This document shows positions 36,485 through 44,992 of a stretch of DNA of 64,000 nt, in pieces. The notes beneath the pieces were generated by a model. The model had not been told where the DNA came from. It saw only the letters and a list, made by a program, of their open reading frames with translations, and did not search any database. The stretch comes from an uncultured Trichococcus sp. Its GTDB lineage: Bacteria; Bacillota; Bacilli; Lactobacillales; Aerococcaceae. The stretch's first letter is position 1. Every line of letters begins with the position of its first letter. The position numbers and the translations under genes were made by a program. Location of the stretch: assembly GCF_963667775.1 (NCBI RefSeq), contig NZ_OY764015.1:1257168-1321167 (forward strand), read 5' to 3'.

Positions 36485-37492
36485 TCAGTACAATTCTTCG
36501 AGCAATTCTTCCGCTGTCACATTTCCGAAGTATTTCTTGATGTCAAGTTCATTCAATTTGGCCAGGATGTCCTCTTTGGCATATTTCACGCCGACAAAAG
36601 CATCCTCAACATCCTTGATTTCACCCAACCCAAAGAAATCCCCGAAAATCTTAAGCTGTTGGATATGCCCCTCTTCAACGTTCAAGCGGACTTCAATGCA
36701 TCCGATTGGGAAACGATGATGTTTTTGGATTTCGAATTTCGGTGATTTGCCGTAATTCCAATCCCAGTTGCCGAAGTACTCTTCGCGGATTTCATAAACG
36801 CGTTTCCAATCCTCATCGGTCAAATGGTACTCTTTCACGTCTTCACGCTTCTCGACATTAAAAATCGACAGCAGCATCAAGTCACGGAATTCCTCAGTAG
36901 TCAGATTTTGATAAGCCTCATCAACAAAAGGTTTGATGTTGGTCACGCGGCTGCGGACCGACTTGATACCTTTCGACTCGATTTTCTCTTTGCGTGGCTT
37001 CAATGCGCTGGTTACCGCATCCAGATCGGAATCGAAAAGGATCGTCCCGTGGGCGGTCATCCTTCCGTTTGTCGCATACATGGCATTCCCCGAGAATTTC
37101 TTCTCGCCGATGACAAGATCGTTTCTTCCTTTTAGTTCAGCTTCCTTGACGCCTACGCTATGTAAAAAGGAAATGACAGGCTTTGTGAATTTTCCGAAAT
37201 CGCGGAACGAATCACCGTCGTCCTTCGTGATGAAACAGAAAGAAAAGTTCCCCAAATCGTGGTACACTGCGCCGCCCCCGGACATGCGGCGGACGATATG
37301 GATTTTATTTGCTTCGACATAATCCGCATTGATTTCTTCGATTGTGTTCTGATTGCGGCCGATAATGATTGATGGTTCGTTGATATAGAACAACAGAATC
37401 GGCTCATCCAAGATTTTTTCCTTCAATAAAAATGTCTCCAACGCAATATTGACGCTTGGATCCAACTGTCCTTGATTATCTACAAAATACAT
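36485..37492 (-). CDS. lplA: Lipoate-protein ligase
   Basis: This enzyme activates free lipoate with ATP and attaches it to E2 and GcvH proteins. Seen: the RRMSGGGAVYHDLGNFSF signature near residues 69-86, the substrate loop RNDLVIGEKKFSGNAMY near 126-142, and a C-terminal accessory domain from about 250. 335 residues. The ATG at 37492 (MYFVDNQG) is preceded by GAGAGGG; a longer ORF start is rejected. It follows a YhfI-type gene after 62 bases, as lplJ follows yhfI in Bacillus. Confidence 0.94.
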   Translation of the reverse strand: MYFVDNQGQLDPSVNIALETFLLKEKILDEPILLFYINEPSIIIGRNQNTIEEINADYVEANKIHIVRRMSGGGAVYHDLGNFSFCFITKDDGDSFRDFGKFTKPVISFLHSVGVKEAELKGRNDLVIGEKKFSGNAMYATNGRMTAHGTILFDSDLDAVTSALKPRKEKIESKGIKSVRSRVTNIKPFVDEAYQNLTTEEFRDLMLLSIFNVEKREDVKEYHLTDEDWKRVYEIREEYFGNWDWNYGKSPKFEIQKHHRFPIGCIEVRLNVEEGHIQQLKIFGDFFGLGEIKDVEDAFVGVKYAKEDILAKLNELDIKKYFGNVTAEELLEELY

Positions 37493-37553
37493 ATGTCTGT
37501 CCCTCTCCCATTCTTCATTCGATTTGTCATTTCGTTGCGTTTGATGAATACGA

Positions 37554-38294
37554 TCAGATGGTGATGATCCGATCTTTTTCTGCAAGCGTCACGGACACGG
37601 ATGGCGCAGCCTCTTGCGCTTGATCCAGCAGGACGGACAGTTCGCCTTTTTGCGGCAAATGCGTCAAGATCAGCTGTTTGACTGCAGCCGCTTCGGCTAT
37701 CGCTCCAACTTCCCCTGCCGTCATATGCGCATGGTGTCGCTCGTTGCCGTTGAACAGGTTCGCATCAGCCAGGAACAGGTCAGCATCCTTCACAAAAGGC
37801 ACAAACGCCGCCAGATAGGCTGAATCCGCCCCGAACACGAAGACCTTTCCGGTGGCGATTTCTTGGATCCGCAACGCATAGCACGGAACCGGATGGATAG
37901 TTTTCAAAAATCGGATCCGGAATGGCCCCAATTCCAAGATTTCCTCCGGAGCATAGGCAATCCCTTCACTCACTCCCGGCATCTCCAGCAAGCGGAAGAA
38001 TTCCGATTCAGCATGACCATAAATCGGCAGTATTTTTTTCGACTTGCCTTCAGCGGGCTCTTTCAGCTGAAAAGTGTACTGCAGGACACCCAAGTCGGCA
38101 ATGTGATCCGCGTGATAATGCGTCAGGATGAGCGCATCCAAATCCAACGGGTCCAGATGGTGCTCCAGCGACAATAAAGCATTGCTGCCTACATCGATCA
38201 ACAGCCTGAAACCATCCGCTGTCAGCAGATAAGCCGTCGTACCGATATCTTTTGTGGGATAGCCGCCCATGCAGCCCAAAATAGTCAATTCCAT
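37554..38294 (-). CDS. MBL-fold metallohydrolase, YhfI-like
   Basis: A 246-residue metallo-beta-lactamase-fold protein similar to RNase Z-type and YhfI proteins. Seen: the zinc motif THYHADHIADL near residues 57-67, a further His in FLKTIHPVPCYALRI near 140, Asp in GADSAYL near 165, and a late ILTHLPQ near 210. The substrate is unknown. The ATG at 38294 follows TTGGAGG; the longer ORF start is unlikely. Conserved pairing with lplA suggests a role in or near lipoate use, which is inference. Confidence 0.85.
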   Translation of the reverse strand: MELTILGCMGGYPTKDIGTTAYLLTADGFRLLIDVGSNALLSLEHHLDPLDLDALILTHYHADHIADLGVLQYTFQLKEPAEGKSKKILPIYGHAESEFFRLLEMPGVSEGIAYAPEEILELGPFRIRFLKTIHPVPCYALRIQEIATGKVFVFGADSAYLAAFVPFVKDADLFLADANLFNGNERHHAHMTAGEVGAIAEAAAVKQLILTHLPQKGELSVLLDQAQEAAPSVSVTLAEKDRIITI

Positions 38295-38479
38295 TAAACG
38301 TCCTCCAATCCAATACATGATAGGCAAAGAATCCTAATGAGATTATAACATGCCTTTAGCCATCCTCCACGGCAAACTCTTTCACGTCAGAAAAAAGAAA
38401 CAGTTTTTACTCTAAATAATAACAGATAAAAACTAACGAATTAATTATAACACCAAACAAAAACAATGACTACTCAAAT

Positions 38480-38530
38480 AAAAAACAGTTCGACCCGCTC
38501 TGAAAAAAGCACAGACGGGCGAACTGTTCT
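38480..38530 (-). terminator. Terminator of the HemY-like gene
   Basis: On the minus strand AGAACAGTTCGCCCG pairs with CGGGTCGAACTGTT and is followed by TTTTATTT. Confidence 0.88.
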
Positions 38531-38531
38531 A

Positions 38532-39962
38532 TTACGCATTCGGGATGTCGTTTTCTTCCATTTTTTTCATGTAACGGATTGCCTCGTCAGCCAAGCGTTT
38601 CCCCTCGATGATGGCATTTTCCATTCCATAACCAGTGATTCCATTTCCCCCGACAAAAATGCCTCTTTTGGCATACTCTTTATTGACCGGATAGCCTTCA
38701 TCCAACATCTCTTGTCTTTGCTGCAGACCGAAATGCGGTACGGCCTTTTCCCAACGATAAAAAGCAACCTGCAGAGGCTCCTCGGTCAAACCCAAAATCT
38801 CCTTCACTTCATGCTTGATGATATCCATCACGAGATCATCGGCTAATTCTATCAAGGTTTCTTCCAAACGTCTGCCGAATTCCACAAGCACGTAATAATA
38901 TTCCGCCTGCTCGAACAGCGGCCATTTGTTGTTCAGAATGACAACCTTGGAGCTATGATAGGAACTTCTTCCCGGAATCACAAACCCTTGACCTTCAGGC
39001 AGGTTTTTGATCGACTTTTTGATTAATTTGAAAAAAACAGTGCCGACACTTGTGCTTTGGGCTTTGGGGATGGCAACTCCACCAGGGAGACCTTCCAAAA
39101 ATCCAATTGTTTCCTGAGGGTTTGTCGTGACCACCACACATCCAGCCCGCATGGATTCACGTCCGTTCAACTCAATCAACAGTAAGTCGTCCGACACGCT
39201 GCTCAATGATTTCACTTTCTGGTTCAAATATAGACGCTCCTCTGTATGCCGAGTCAGACGTTTGGTTAAGCTTGCCAGTCCTCCTTTGAAGGTATACTCC
39301 TGGCCGGAGCCATCCGCAAAGCGCATCAGCTGCTCTTTTTTGCGTTTTCCGACATGCGCTTTCCCATAAATGGTCACCAAATTCTCATCGAATAATTTGA
39401 CGGGCATCAATTCCATAGAACCATAGACGTTATCCGGATAGTAGGGTTCAGCCATATAATCAACCACTTCCCGACCCAAACGGAATTCCAAAAAATTATC
39501 GGTTGAATACTCAGGGTTCTCATGCAGGTCCTTGGACAGAAAAATGCTGTTCATGAACGCTCGAAGCTTAGCATCCAAGCTCAATCCATTAGCCTGCCAA
39601 ATATCGTTAGAAAAAAGTGGCATGCCATGGTAGGTAAGCATAACGTCGTCGATGATGGCATTGCCATCGAACAGCACCAATTTCCCACCTCGGCTGGATT
39701 GCTTTTCATTTTCCAAGTCCAGTTCCCGTAAAAAATCGGATATGTCCGCCCGCCTTGAATCGAAAGTTGATGCTCCCACATCAATCGCATAACCGTCCAC
39801 ATCAATCGTATGGATCATGCCGCCGACAGAGGCTCGTTCCTCCAGAACAACATACTCAAACGGAAGGTTTTGTTCCCGGATGGCTTTATCGATTCCATAA
39901 GCGGCTATCAATCCCCTCAACCCGCCACCGATGATCGCGATACGTCTTTTCATCTTCTCCAT
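38532..39962 (-). CDS. HemY-like FAD-dependent oxidase (protoporphyrinogen/coproporphyrinogen oxidase family)
   Basis: A 476-residue flavoprotein. Seen: the FAD-binding IIGGGLRGLIAAYGI near residues 9-23, EERASVGGMIHTIDVDG near 40-56, VGASTFDSR near 60, and a C-terminal FAD motif GIFVGGNGITGYGMENAI near 440. This architecture is that of HemY/CgoX oxidases. No other heme gene is in the window, and many Lactobacillales cannot make heme, so it may act on another substrate or on imported porphyrin. The ATG at 39962 follows GGAGGGG; the ATG three codons later is possible. Confidence 0.78.
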   Translation of the reverse strand: MEKMKRRIAIIGGGLRGLIAAYGIDKAIREQNLPFEYVVLEERASVGGMIHTIDVDGYAIDVGASTFDSRRADISDFLRELDLENEKQSSRGGKLVLFDGNAIIDDVMLTYHGMPLFSNDIWQANGLSLDAKLRAFMNSIFLSKDLHENPEYSTDNFLEFRLGREVVDYMAEPYYPDNVYGSMELMPVKLFDENLVTIYGKAHVGKRKKEQLMRFADGSGQEYTFKGGLASLTKRLTRHTEERLYLNQKVKSLSSVSDDLLLIELNGRESMRAGCVVVTTNPQETIGFLEGLPGGVAIPKAQSTSVGTVFFKLIKKSIKNLPEGQGFVIPGRSSYHSSKVVILNNKWPLFEQAEYYYVLVEFGRRLEETLIELADDLVMDIIKHEVKEILGLTEEPLQVAFYRWEKAVPHFGLQQRQEMLDEGYPVNKEYAKRGIFVGGNGITGYGMENAIIEGKRLADEAIRYMKKMEENDIPNA

Positions 39963-40079
39963 CCGTCCATCCCCTCCCCTTCTTTTGTTGCCGTCCATTT
40001 TATGACTATCTATATCTTACTCCATCCGCCAACAAAAATATGTGGATATTTTTCGACAGATATTCATACTGTTCGCAAT

Positions 40080-41165
40080 TCAGACGTTTTCACGGATCTG
40101 TTTGACTGTTTCGGCATCCAAGCGTTTGACCAATTCCGTGACCAATTTGACCGCGTTCAGATAGTCGTCCTCATGGATCATGGAAGTGTGTGAATGCAGG
40201 TAACGTACCGGCACCGTGATCGCAAAGGAGGGAATGCCATCCAAACTCTGGTGCTGGGCTCCTGCATCCGTGCCTCCGCCTGTAATGACCGTGTACTGGA
40301 ACGGAATTTCGCATTCTTCGGCAACGCCGACAATGAAATCGCGCAAGCCACGATGCGGGATCATCGATGCATCATAAATCAATAATTGCGGCCCTTTCCC
40401 TAACTCGGAATCCGCTTCTTGAGGCGTCATCCCCGGCGTATCCCCGGCAGTTCCCGTATCCAGGGCAAAGGCGATGTCCGGACGGATCATGTGCGTGGCC
40501 GTCTTCGCACCGCGCAGCCCCACTTCCTCCTGGACATTTCCGCCGCTGAAGATCACATTCGGATGTCCAGATTTCGACACATTTTCCAACACTTTCAGTG
40601 CAACAGCCAGTCCGATGCGGTTATCCCAAGCTTTCGCCAACAGGAATTTTGAATCATTCATGCGTTTGAAGGAAATGTACGGTGTGATCATATCACCGGG
40701 TTTGATGCCCCATTCCGCTACTTGTTCCTTCGAAGAAGCTCCGATGTCGATGAACATATCTTTGATTTCATAAGGCTTTTTGCGCGCTTCCGGTGTCAGC
40801 ACGTGAGGAGGCTTGCAGCCGATGACCCCGTGGCAGCGATCGCCTTTTGAGTTGGTGATTTCCACTTGCTGGGCAAGCATGACCTGATTCCACCAGCCAC
40901 CCAACGTTTGGAATTTGATGAAGCCCTTCTCGGTGATGCTTGTGACCATGAACCCCACTTCATCCAAGTGCCCCGCCAACAAAATGGTTGGCCCAGCTTC
41001 TGTACCCGTCTGCTTGGCAAAAAGGCCCCCCAAGCCGTCCTGCGAAAAGCTTTCAGCGAAAGGTTCCGCGTAGCGTCTGAAAACTTCCCGGACCTCCCCT
41101 TCATTACCCGGAACGCCTCTTGCATCCGTCAAATCGATCAACATCTGTAGTTCTTTCTCTTCCAA
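40080..41165 (-). CDS. M42 family metallopeptidase (paralogue 2)
   Basis: A 361-residue zinc aminopeptidase of the tetrahedral aminopeptidase type. Seen: [11 protein letters not shown] near 65, [13 protein letters not shown] near 178, [11 protein letters not shown] near 210, ALDTGTAGD near 233 and a His ligand in [13 protein letters not shown] near 322. The start is TTG with GGAGG seven bases upstream and no ATG before residue 8. It is most like the ytoP-type protein at 60163 and clearly a paralogue. It stands alone between the HemY-like gene and rplT. Confidence 0.9.
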   Translation of the reverse strand: MEEKELQMLIDLTDARGVPGNEGEVREVFRRYAEPFAESFSQDGLGGLFAKQTGTEAGPTILLAGHLDEVGFMVTSITEKGFIKFQTLGGWWNQVMLAQQVEITNSKGDRCHGVIGCKPPHVLTPEARKKPYEIKDMFIDIGASSKEQVAEWGIKPGDMITPYISFKRMNDSKFLLAKAWDNRIGLAVALKVLENVSKSGHPNVIFSGGNVQEEVGLRGAKTATHMIRPDIAFALDTGTAGDTPGMTPQEADSELGKGPQLLIYDASMIPHRGLRDFIVGVAEECEIPFQYTVITGGGTDAGAQHQSLDGIPSFAITVPVRYLHSHTSMIHEDDYLNAVKLVTELVKRLDAETVKQIRENV

Positions 41166-41224
41166 AATGATACCTCCATTGATTTACTGACATAATATCA
41201 GTATAGCATTCACTTGATGAAAAA

Positions 41225-41268
41225 CAAAAAACCGCCACCTCCCGGTCAAAACCGGAGGGCAGCGATTA
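41225..41268 (-). terminator. Terminator of infC-rpmI-rplT
   Basis: GCCCTCCGGT and ACCGGGAGGTGGC pair across TTTG on the minus strand, followed by TTTTTTG. Confidence 0.8.
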
Positions 41269-41273
41269 GAAAA

Positions 41274-41633
41274 TTATTTAGCCAATGCAGCTTTAGCTTG
41301 TTCAGCTACTGCAGCGAAAGCTGCAGCATCTGTAACAGCCAAGTCAGCCAACATTTTGCGGTTCATTTCGATACCAGCAAGTTTCAAACCGTGGATCAAA
41401 GTACTGTAGCTCATGCCGTTGATGCGAGCAGCCGCGTTGATACGGGCAATCCATAATCTACGGAAGTCACGTTTCTTTTGACGACGGTCTCTGTAAGCAT
41501 AAGTATAAGATTTCATTACTTGTTCTTTAGCTGTTTTGAATAATGTATGTTTTGAACCGTAATAACCTTTAGATAATTTAATAATCTTTTTGCGGCGTTT
41601 ACGGGTTACTGTCCCACCTTTAACACGTGGCAT
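41274..41633 (-). CDS. rplT: 50S ribosomal protein L20
   Basis: L20 is an early 50S assembly protein that binds 23S rRNA. Seen: the basic N-terminus [39 protein letters not shown] near 20-40, [21 protein letters not shown] near 48-68 and the C-terminal globular half. 119 residues, normal. GGAGG lies before the ATG. In Firmicutes L20 represses its own operon by binding the leader found at 42445-42605. Confidence 0.98.
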   Translation of the reverse strand: MPRVKGGTVTRKRRKKIIKLSKGYYGSKHTLFKTAKEQVMKSYTYAYRDRRQKKRDFRRLWIARINAAARINGMSYSTLIHGLKLAGIEMNRKMLADLAVTDAAAFAAVAEQAKAALAK

Positions 41634-41689
41634 AGTGATTTCCTCCTTATTAGAACCATGGTTCTATCTCGTATTATTGTTGTTTAGAA

Positions 41690-41890
41690 TTATTTCATTT
41701 GTGATAATTGTTGGCTGATGCGTTTGATATCAGATGCGCTGACCATTGAAGCTTGACGCAATTGACGTCTTTGTTTCTTCGTTTTTCCGTGGAATCTATG
41801 GCTTGTAAAAGCGCTCCAACGTTTTAGTCCGCCGTTACCAGTTCTTTTGAAACGTTTAGCTGAACCACGGTGAGTTTTTTGTTTTGGCAT
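41690..41890 (-). CDS. rpmI: 50S ribosomal protein L35
   Basis: A 66-residue very basic protein of the large subunit. Seen: [20 protein letters not shown] at the N-terminus, then [20 protein letters not shown], the family signature. AGGAGG lies before the ATG. Second gene of the infC operon, 30 bases after infC. Confidence 0.98.
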   Translation of the reverse strand: MPKQKTHRGSAKRFKRTGNGGLKRWSAFTSHRFHGKTKKQRRQLRQASMVSASDIKRISQQLSQMK

Positions 41891-41920
41891 TTGTCTTTCC
41901 TCCTAAATTAAGTTACAAAT

Positions 41921-42436
41921 TTATTTATCGGCTTTGGGTGCCAACATCAAGAACATGCTTCTTCCGTCCATTTTAGGATGAGATTCAATCGTCGAAACGT
42001 CAGTAAGCTCAGATGCAAGGCGATCAAGGACCCTTTGTCCGATTTCTTTGTGGGTGATCGCACGTCCTTTGAATCGGATCGATGCTTTCACTTTGTCACC
42101 TTTTTCCAAGAATTTGCGAGCATTCCGCAATTTCGTTTGAAAATCATTTTCGTCGATGGAAGGACTCAAGCGTACTTCTTTAAGGCTTACCACTTTTTGG
42201 TTTTTACGGGCTTCACGTTCACGTTTTTGTTGATCGAAACGGAACTTACCGTAATCCATAATACGGGCAACGGGCGGGTTTGCATTTGGCGATACCAAAA
42301 CTAAATCCAAATTAGCTGCTTCTGCAATCTGCAATGCATCACTTTTCGATTTGACTCCTAGTTGCTCGCCGTCACTACCGATAATGCGCAGTTCGCGGGC
42401 ACGGATGCCGTCGTTAACCATCATATCTTTTGCTAT
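41921..42436 (-). CDS. infC: Translation initiation factor IF-3, apparent ATA start
   Basis: IF-3 proofreads start codons and keeps 30S subunits free. Seen: N-terminal [14 protein letters not shown], the basic linker [13 protein letters not shown] near 75-87 and a C-terminal domain with [16 protein letters not shown]. In-frame codons before the first ATG read ACG-ACC-ATA-GCA-AAA-GAT, with a TGA stop before them. GGAGG ends nine bases before ATA, and the resulting N-terminus ([10 protein letters not shown]) matches IF-3 relatives. The first ATG (42424) would be 21 bases away. So ATA at 42436 is the best start, giving 171 residues. Confidence 0.88.
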   Translation of the reverse strand: MAKDMMVNDGIRARELRIIGSDGEQLGVKSKSDALQIAEAANLDLVLVSPNANPPVARIMDYGKFRFDQQKREREARKNQKVVSLKEVRLSPSIDENDFQTKLRNARKFLEKGDKVKASIRFKGRAITHKEIGQRVLDRLASELTDVSTIESHPKMDGRSMFLMLAPKADK

Positions 42437-42444
42437 GGTCGTTC

Positions 42445-42605
42445 ACCTCCATGATATTTGAGAGAAAGAACGCAGAAAAAAGTCGGCGGGTCATACTACC
42501 CCGCCGACAATACTCGCATTGCTGCAAGTTACTTGTACATATCTGGCCCAGGGACGCGATTGTCCACTTAGGCGAGAAGCGGGTGCCTCTGCTTAATTTC
42601 TCAAC
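42445..42605 (-). promoter_or_regulatory. L20-type leader RNA of infC-rpmI-rplT
   Basis: On the minus strand the leader has the segments AGAGGCACCCGCTTCTCGCC, AAGTGGACAATCGCGTCCC and TGGGCC, then a terminator hairpin GTCGGCGGG/CCCGCCGAC followed by TTTTTT, about 35 bases before the infC start. Leaders of this shape bind L20 and stop transcription when L20 is in excess. The GTCGGCGGG hairpin is at about 42480-42509. Confidence 0.8.
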
Positions 42606-42611
42606 TTTTAT

Positions 42612-42640
42612 AGTATACCTTGTTCAAATGAAAACGTCAA
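42612..42640 (-). promoter_or_regulatory. Promoter of infC-rpmI-rplT
   Basis: On the minus strand TTGACG (42640-42635), a 17-base spacer and TATACT (42617-42612), directly before the L20-type leader. Confidence 0.8.
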
Positions 42641-42685
42641 GTGTATTTCTCTAAAAATATTCTTTTACAAGATAGATTCAGACGT

Positions 42686-43186
42686 TCAGGATTCCGATGC
42701 GTATTTCCAGATTTCTTCGAGATCCTTCGAAGGCAAGCCCGCTACCAGCTCGTTGATGGTCTTGTTCCATTCCGGAACGACAAATTCCGGATTCAGTTCC
42801 TGCAGCGGCAACAGCACGAAAGAACGCTCCTGCATCCTTGGATGCGGCACAATCAGCCGTTCTTCTTCGATACTCTCCGCTCCGTACAAAACAATGTCGA
42901 CATCCAAGGTGCGCGGACCGAAGCGGATGGTACGCACTCTCCCAAGCTCCTGTTCGATGCTTTGGCAGCTGTCCAACAAATCCAACGGCAACAAGTCTGT
43001 TTCCGCTTCGAACACTAGGTTCAGGAAATCCGGCTGGTCGAGGTAGCCTACTGGTTTAGATTCATAAACGGAAGATACGCGTTTCACTTCCACATCAGGC
43101 AAGGAGCGGAAAAGCTCCAAGGCTTTTTCGAGATGGGTAGCACGCGGTTCGAGATTCGTGCCCAATGCGATGTACACGGTAGGCAT
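42686..43186 (-). CDS. folK: 2-amino-4-hydroxy-6-hydroxymethyldihydropteridine pyrophosphokinase
   Basis: FolK activates the pterin for folate synthesis. Seen: YIALGTNLEPR near residues 4-14, ESKPVGYLDQPDFLN near 42-56, RVRTIRFGPRTLDVDIVLYG near 80-99 and VPHPRMQERSFVLLPL near 112-127. 166 residues. The ATG at 43186 (MPTVYIALG) with AGGGAG upstream is the family start; the longer ORF is discarded. It begins four bases after folB ends and is the last gene of the folate operon. Confidence 0.95.
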   Translation of the reverse strand: MPTVYIALGTNLEPRATHLEKALELFRSLPDVEVKRVSSVYESKPVGYLDQPDFLNLVFEAETDLLPLDLLDSCQSIEQELGRVRTIRFGPRTLDVDIVLYGAESIEEERLIVPHPRMQERSFVLLPLQELNPEFVVPEWNKTINELVAGLPSKDLEEIWKYASES

Positions 43187-43190
43187 GCGC

Positions 43191-43559
43191 TTAGCTCCCT
43201 TCCCTTTCGCGGTAGATTTCAACCGCAACGGAATCATAATGGCCGACGATCGGAGGATCCGGCTTGATCACTTTCACCTGGCAAGCCTGCAGCCCGTCGA
43301 AGCGCGCAAACAAAGCGAGGGCGATATGCTCGGCCAAAGCTTCGATCAGGTTGAAGTTTTCGCCCTCCACTACCGCTTTGACGGCTTTGTAGGCATGTCC
43401 GTAATGGATCGAATCTTCCATTTTGTCGCTGTAGCCGGCCTTTTTTGTATCGGTGTGCAGCACAACATCTACGTTGAAGCGTTGTCCCAGCACTTTTTCT
43501 TCCGCATTCAATCCATGAAAAGCATAGAACTGCAGATTATTCAAATAGATTTTATCCAA
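43191..43559 (-). CDS. folB: Dihydroneopterin aldolase
   Basis: FolB splits dihydroneopterin to the hydroxymethyl pterin. Seen: MDKIYLNNLQFYAFHGLNAE at the N-terminus, the HYGHAYKAV motif near 52, IEALAEHIALALF near 72 and a C-terminal VKVIKPDPPI near 99. 122 residues. The start is TTG with GGAG nine bases upstream; it overlaps folP by eight bases. Confidence 0.95.
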   Translation of the reverse strand: MDKIYLNNLQFYAFHGLNAEEKVLGQRFNVDVVLHTDTKKAGYSDKMEDSIHYGHAYKAVKAVVEGENFNLIEALAEHIALALFARFDGLQACQVKVIKPDPPIVGHYDSVAVEIYREREGS

Positions 43560-44385
43560 TCGGGCTCTCTCCTTTTTTCAACATGATATCCATCATCCGT
43601 GCCATTTCCGCGTTGGCTTTCACATTGTGCACGCGGAACAGCTGGGCACCGTTCACGATGCCTAATGCCGTCGTTGCGGCTGTCCCGAGATCGCGCTCCT
43701 TGAAAGGGATATCCCCCAGCGCCGTTCCGATGAACCGTTTGCGGGAAGTTCCCAGCAGCACTGGGTAACCGAGTTCCGCAAACCGCTTCAGATGGTGGAC
43801 CACGTTCAGATTGTCTTCATAGGTTTTCCCGAATCCGCAGCCGGGATCGAGGATGATGTTTTCCCTTTTGACGCCTGCTGACACTGCGATCCGCACACTC
43901 TCTGCCAGATCAGCCAGCATATCTTCGATCAAAAAAGCATAATCCGGTTTTTCCCGGTTGTGCATCAAAATGATCGGCACATCAAATGCGGCTGCCACCT
44001 CTGCGATTTCGGGATCGTACTTGCAGCCCCAAATGTCATTGATGATATCGACGCCGGCTTCGCAAGCCGCACGAGCGACCGCCGACTTGTAGGTATCGAT
44101 CGAAAGCGGCACATCGACCGCCTTTCTCAGCGCTTCAATGACCGGTACAATCCGCGCAATCTCCTCTTCATCAGATATCTGCGTGTGACCAGGACGAGTG
44201 GATTCCCCGCCGATGTCGATGATATCGGCGCCATCAGCAACCATCTCCAGCGCGTGGGCAACAGCTTTTTCGACCGTGTTCCACTCCCCGCCATCGGAAA
44301 ATGAATCAGGCGTTACATTCAGGATTCCCATGATATAACTGCGCTGCGACAGATCATATACCTTCGTCTTTGTCGTTAATTTCAA
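43552..44385 (-). CDS. folP: Dihydropteroate synthase
   Basis: FolP joins p-aminobenzoate to the pterin and is the target of sulfonamides. Seen: MGILNVTPDSFSDGG near residues 19-33, DIGGESTRPG near 57, NDIWGCKYDPE near 115, ILDPGCGFGKTYEDN near 180 and LGTSRKRFIG near 215. 277 residues. The start is TTG with GGAG eight bases upstream; no in-frame ATG is closer. It follows folE. Confidence 0.96.
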   Translation of the reverse strand: MKLTTKTKVYDLSQRSYIMGILNVTPDSFSDGGEWNTVEKAVAHALEMVADGADIIDIGGESTRPGHTQISDEEEIARIVPVIEALRKAVDVPLSIDTYKSAVARAACEAGVDIINDIWGCKYDPEIAEVAAAFDVPIILMHNREKPDYAFLIEDMLADLAESVRIAVSAGVKRENIILDPGCGFGKTYEDNLNVVHHLKRFAELGYPVLLGTSRKRFIGTALGDIPFKERDLGTAATTALGIVNGAQLFRVHNVKANAEMARMMDIMLKKGESPIG

Positions 44386-44416
44386 GATGCATTCTCCTCA
44401 TCAGCGTTTACTTCGT

Positions 44417-44974
44417 CTAAAGTTTGATCAATTCCAGTACTTCACTTCTGGATTTGAATGATTGTTTGAATCCACCACGGACTGCGGATGTCACAGTCTT
44501 GCTGCCCGGTTTTTTCACGCCGCGCATGGTCATGCACATATGCTCGGCTTCCAAAACGACCATGACGCCCTGCGGTTCCAGATGCTCCATCAGAATATCC
44601 GCAACCGTCGTCGTGATCCGTTCCTGGATCTGCGGCTTTTTGCTGACCTCATCCAGAATACGCGCAAGCTTGCTCAAACCGATCACTTGTCCATCCTTTG
44701 GCATGTAAGCGATATGCCCCACACCGAAAAAAGGAACCAGATGATGTTCGCAAGTCGAATAGAAAGGAATATCCTTCACTAACACGATTTCGTCAGTATC
44801 CTCATGGAAAACCACCTTAGCGTGATCGGCAGGATCTTTCTCGAGTCCGGAAAAAATTTCCGCATACATGCGTGCCACCCGTTTCGGTGTATCCTGCAAC
44901 CCTGAGCGGTTCGGATCTTCCCCTATCGCCTCCAAAATCATTTGGACGGCAGTTTCTATCTTTTCTAAATCCAT
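44417..44974 (-). CDS. folE: GTP cyclohydrolase I
   Basis: FolE makes dihydroneopterin triphosphate from GTP, the first folate step. Seen: [11 protein letters not shown] near 28-38, the zinc-binding [19 protein letters not shown] near 72-90, [12 protein letters not shown] near 116-127 and [11 protein letters not shown] with the other zinc Cys near 142-152. 185 residues, normal. AGGAGG lies eight bases before the ATG. It is 18 bases after the M20 gene. Confidence 0.96.
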   Translation of the reverse strand: MDLEKIETAVQMILEAIGEDPNRSGLQDTPKRVARMYAEIFSGLEKDPADHAKVVFHEDTDEIVLVKDIPFYSTCEHHLVPFFGVGHIAYMPKDGQVIGLSKLARILDEVSKKPQIQERITTTVADILMEHLEPQGVMVVLEAEHMCMTMRGVKKPGSKTVTSAVRGGFKQSFKSRSEVLELIKL

Positions 44975-44992
44975 TTTTATCCTCCTAAACGC

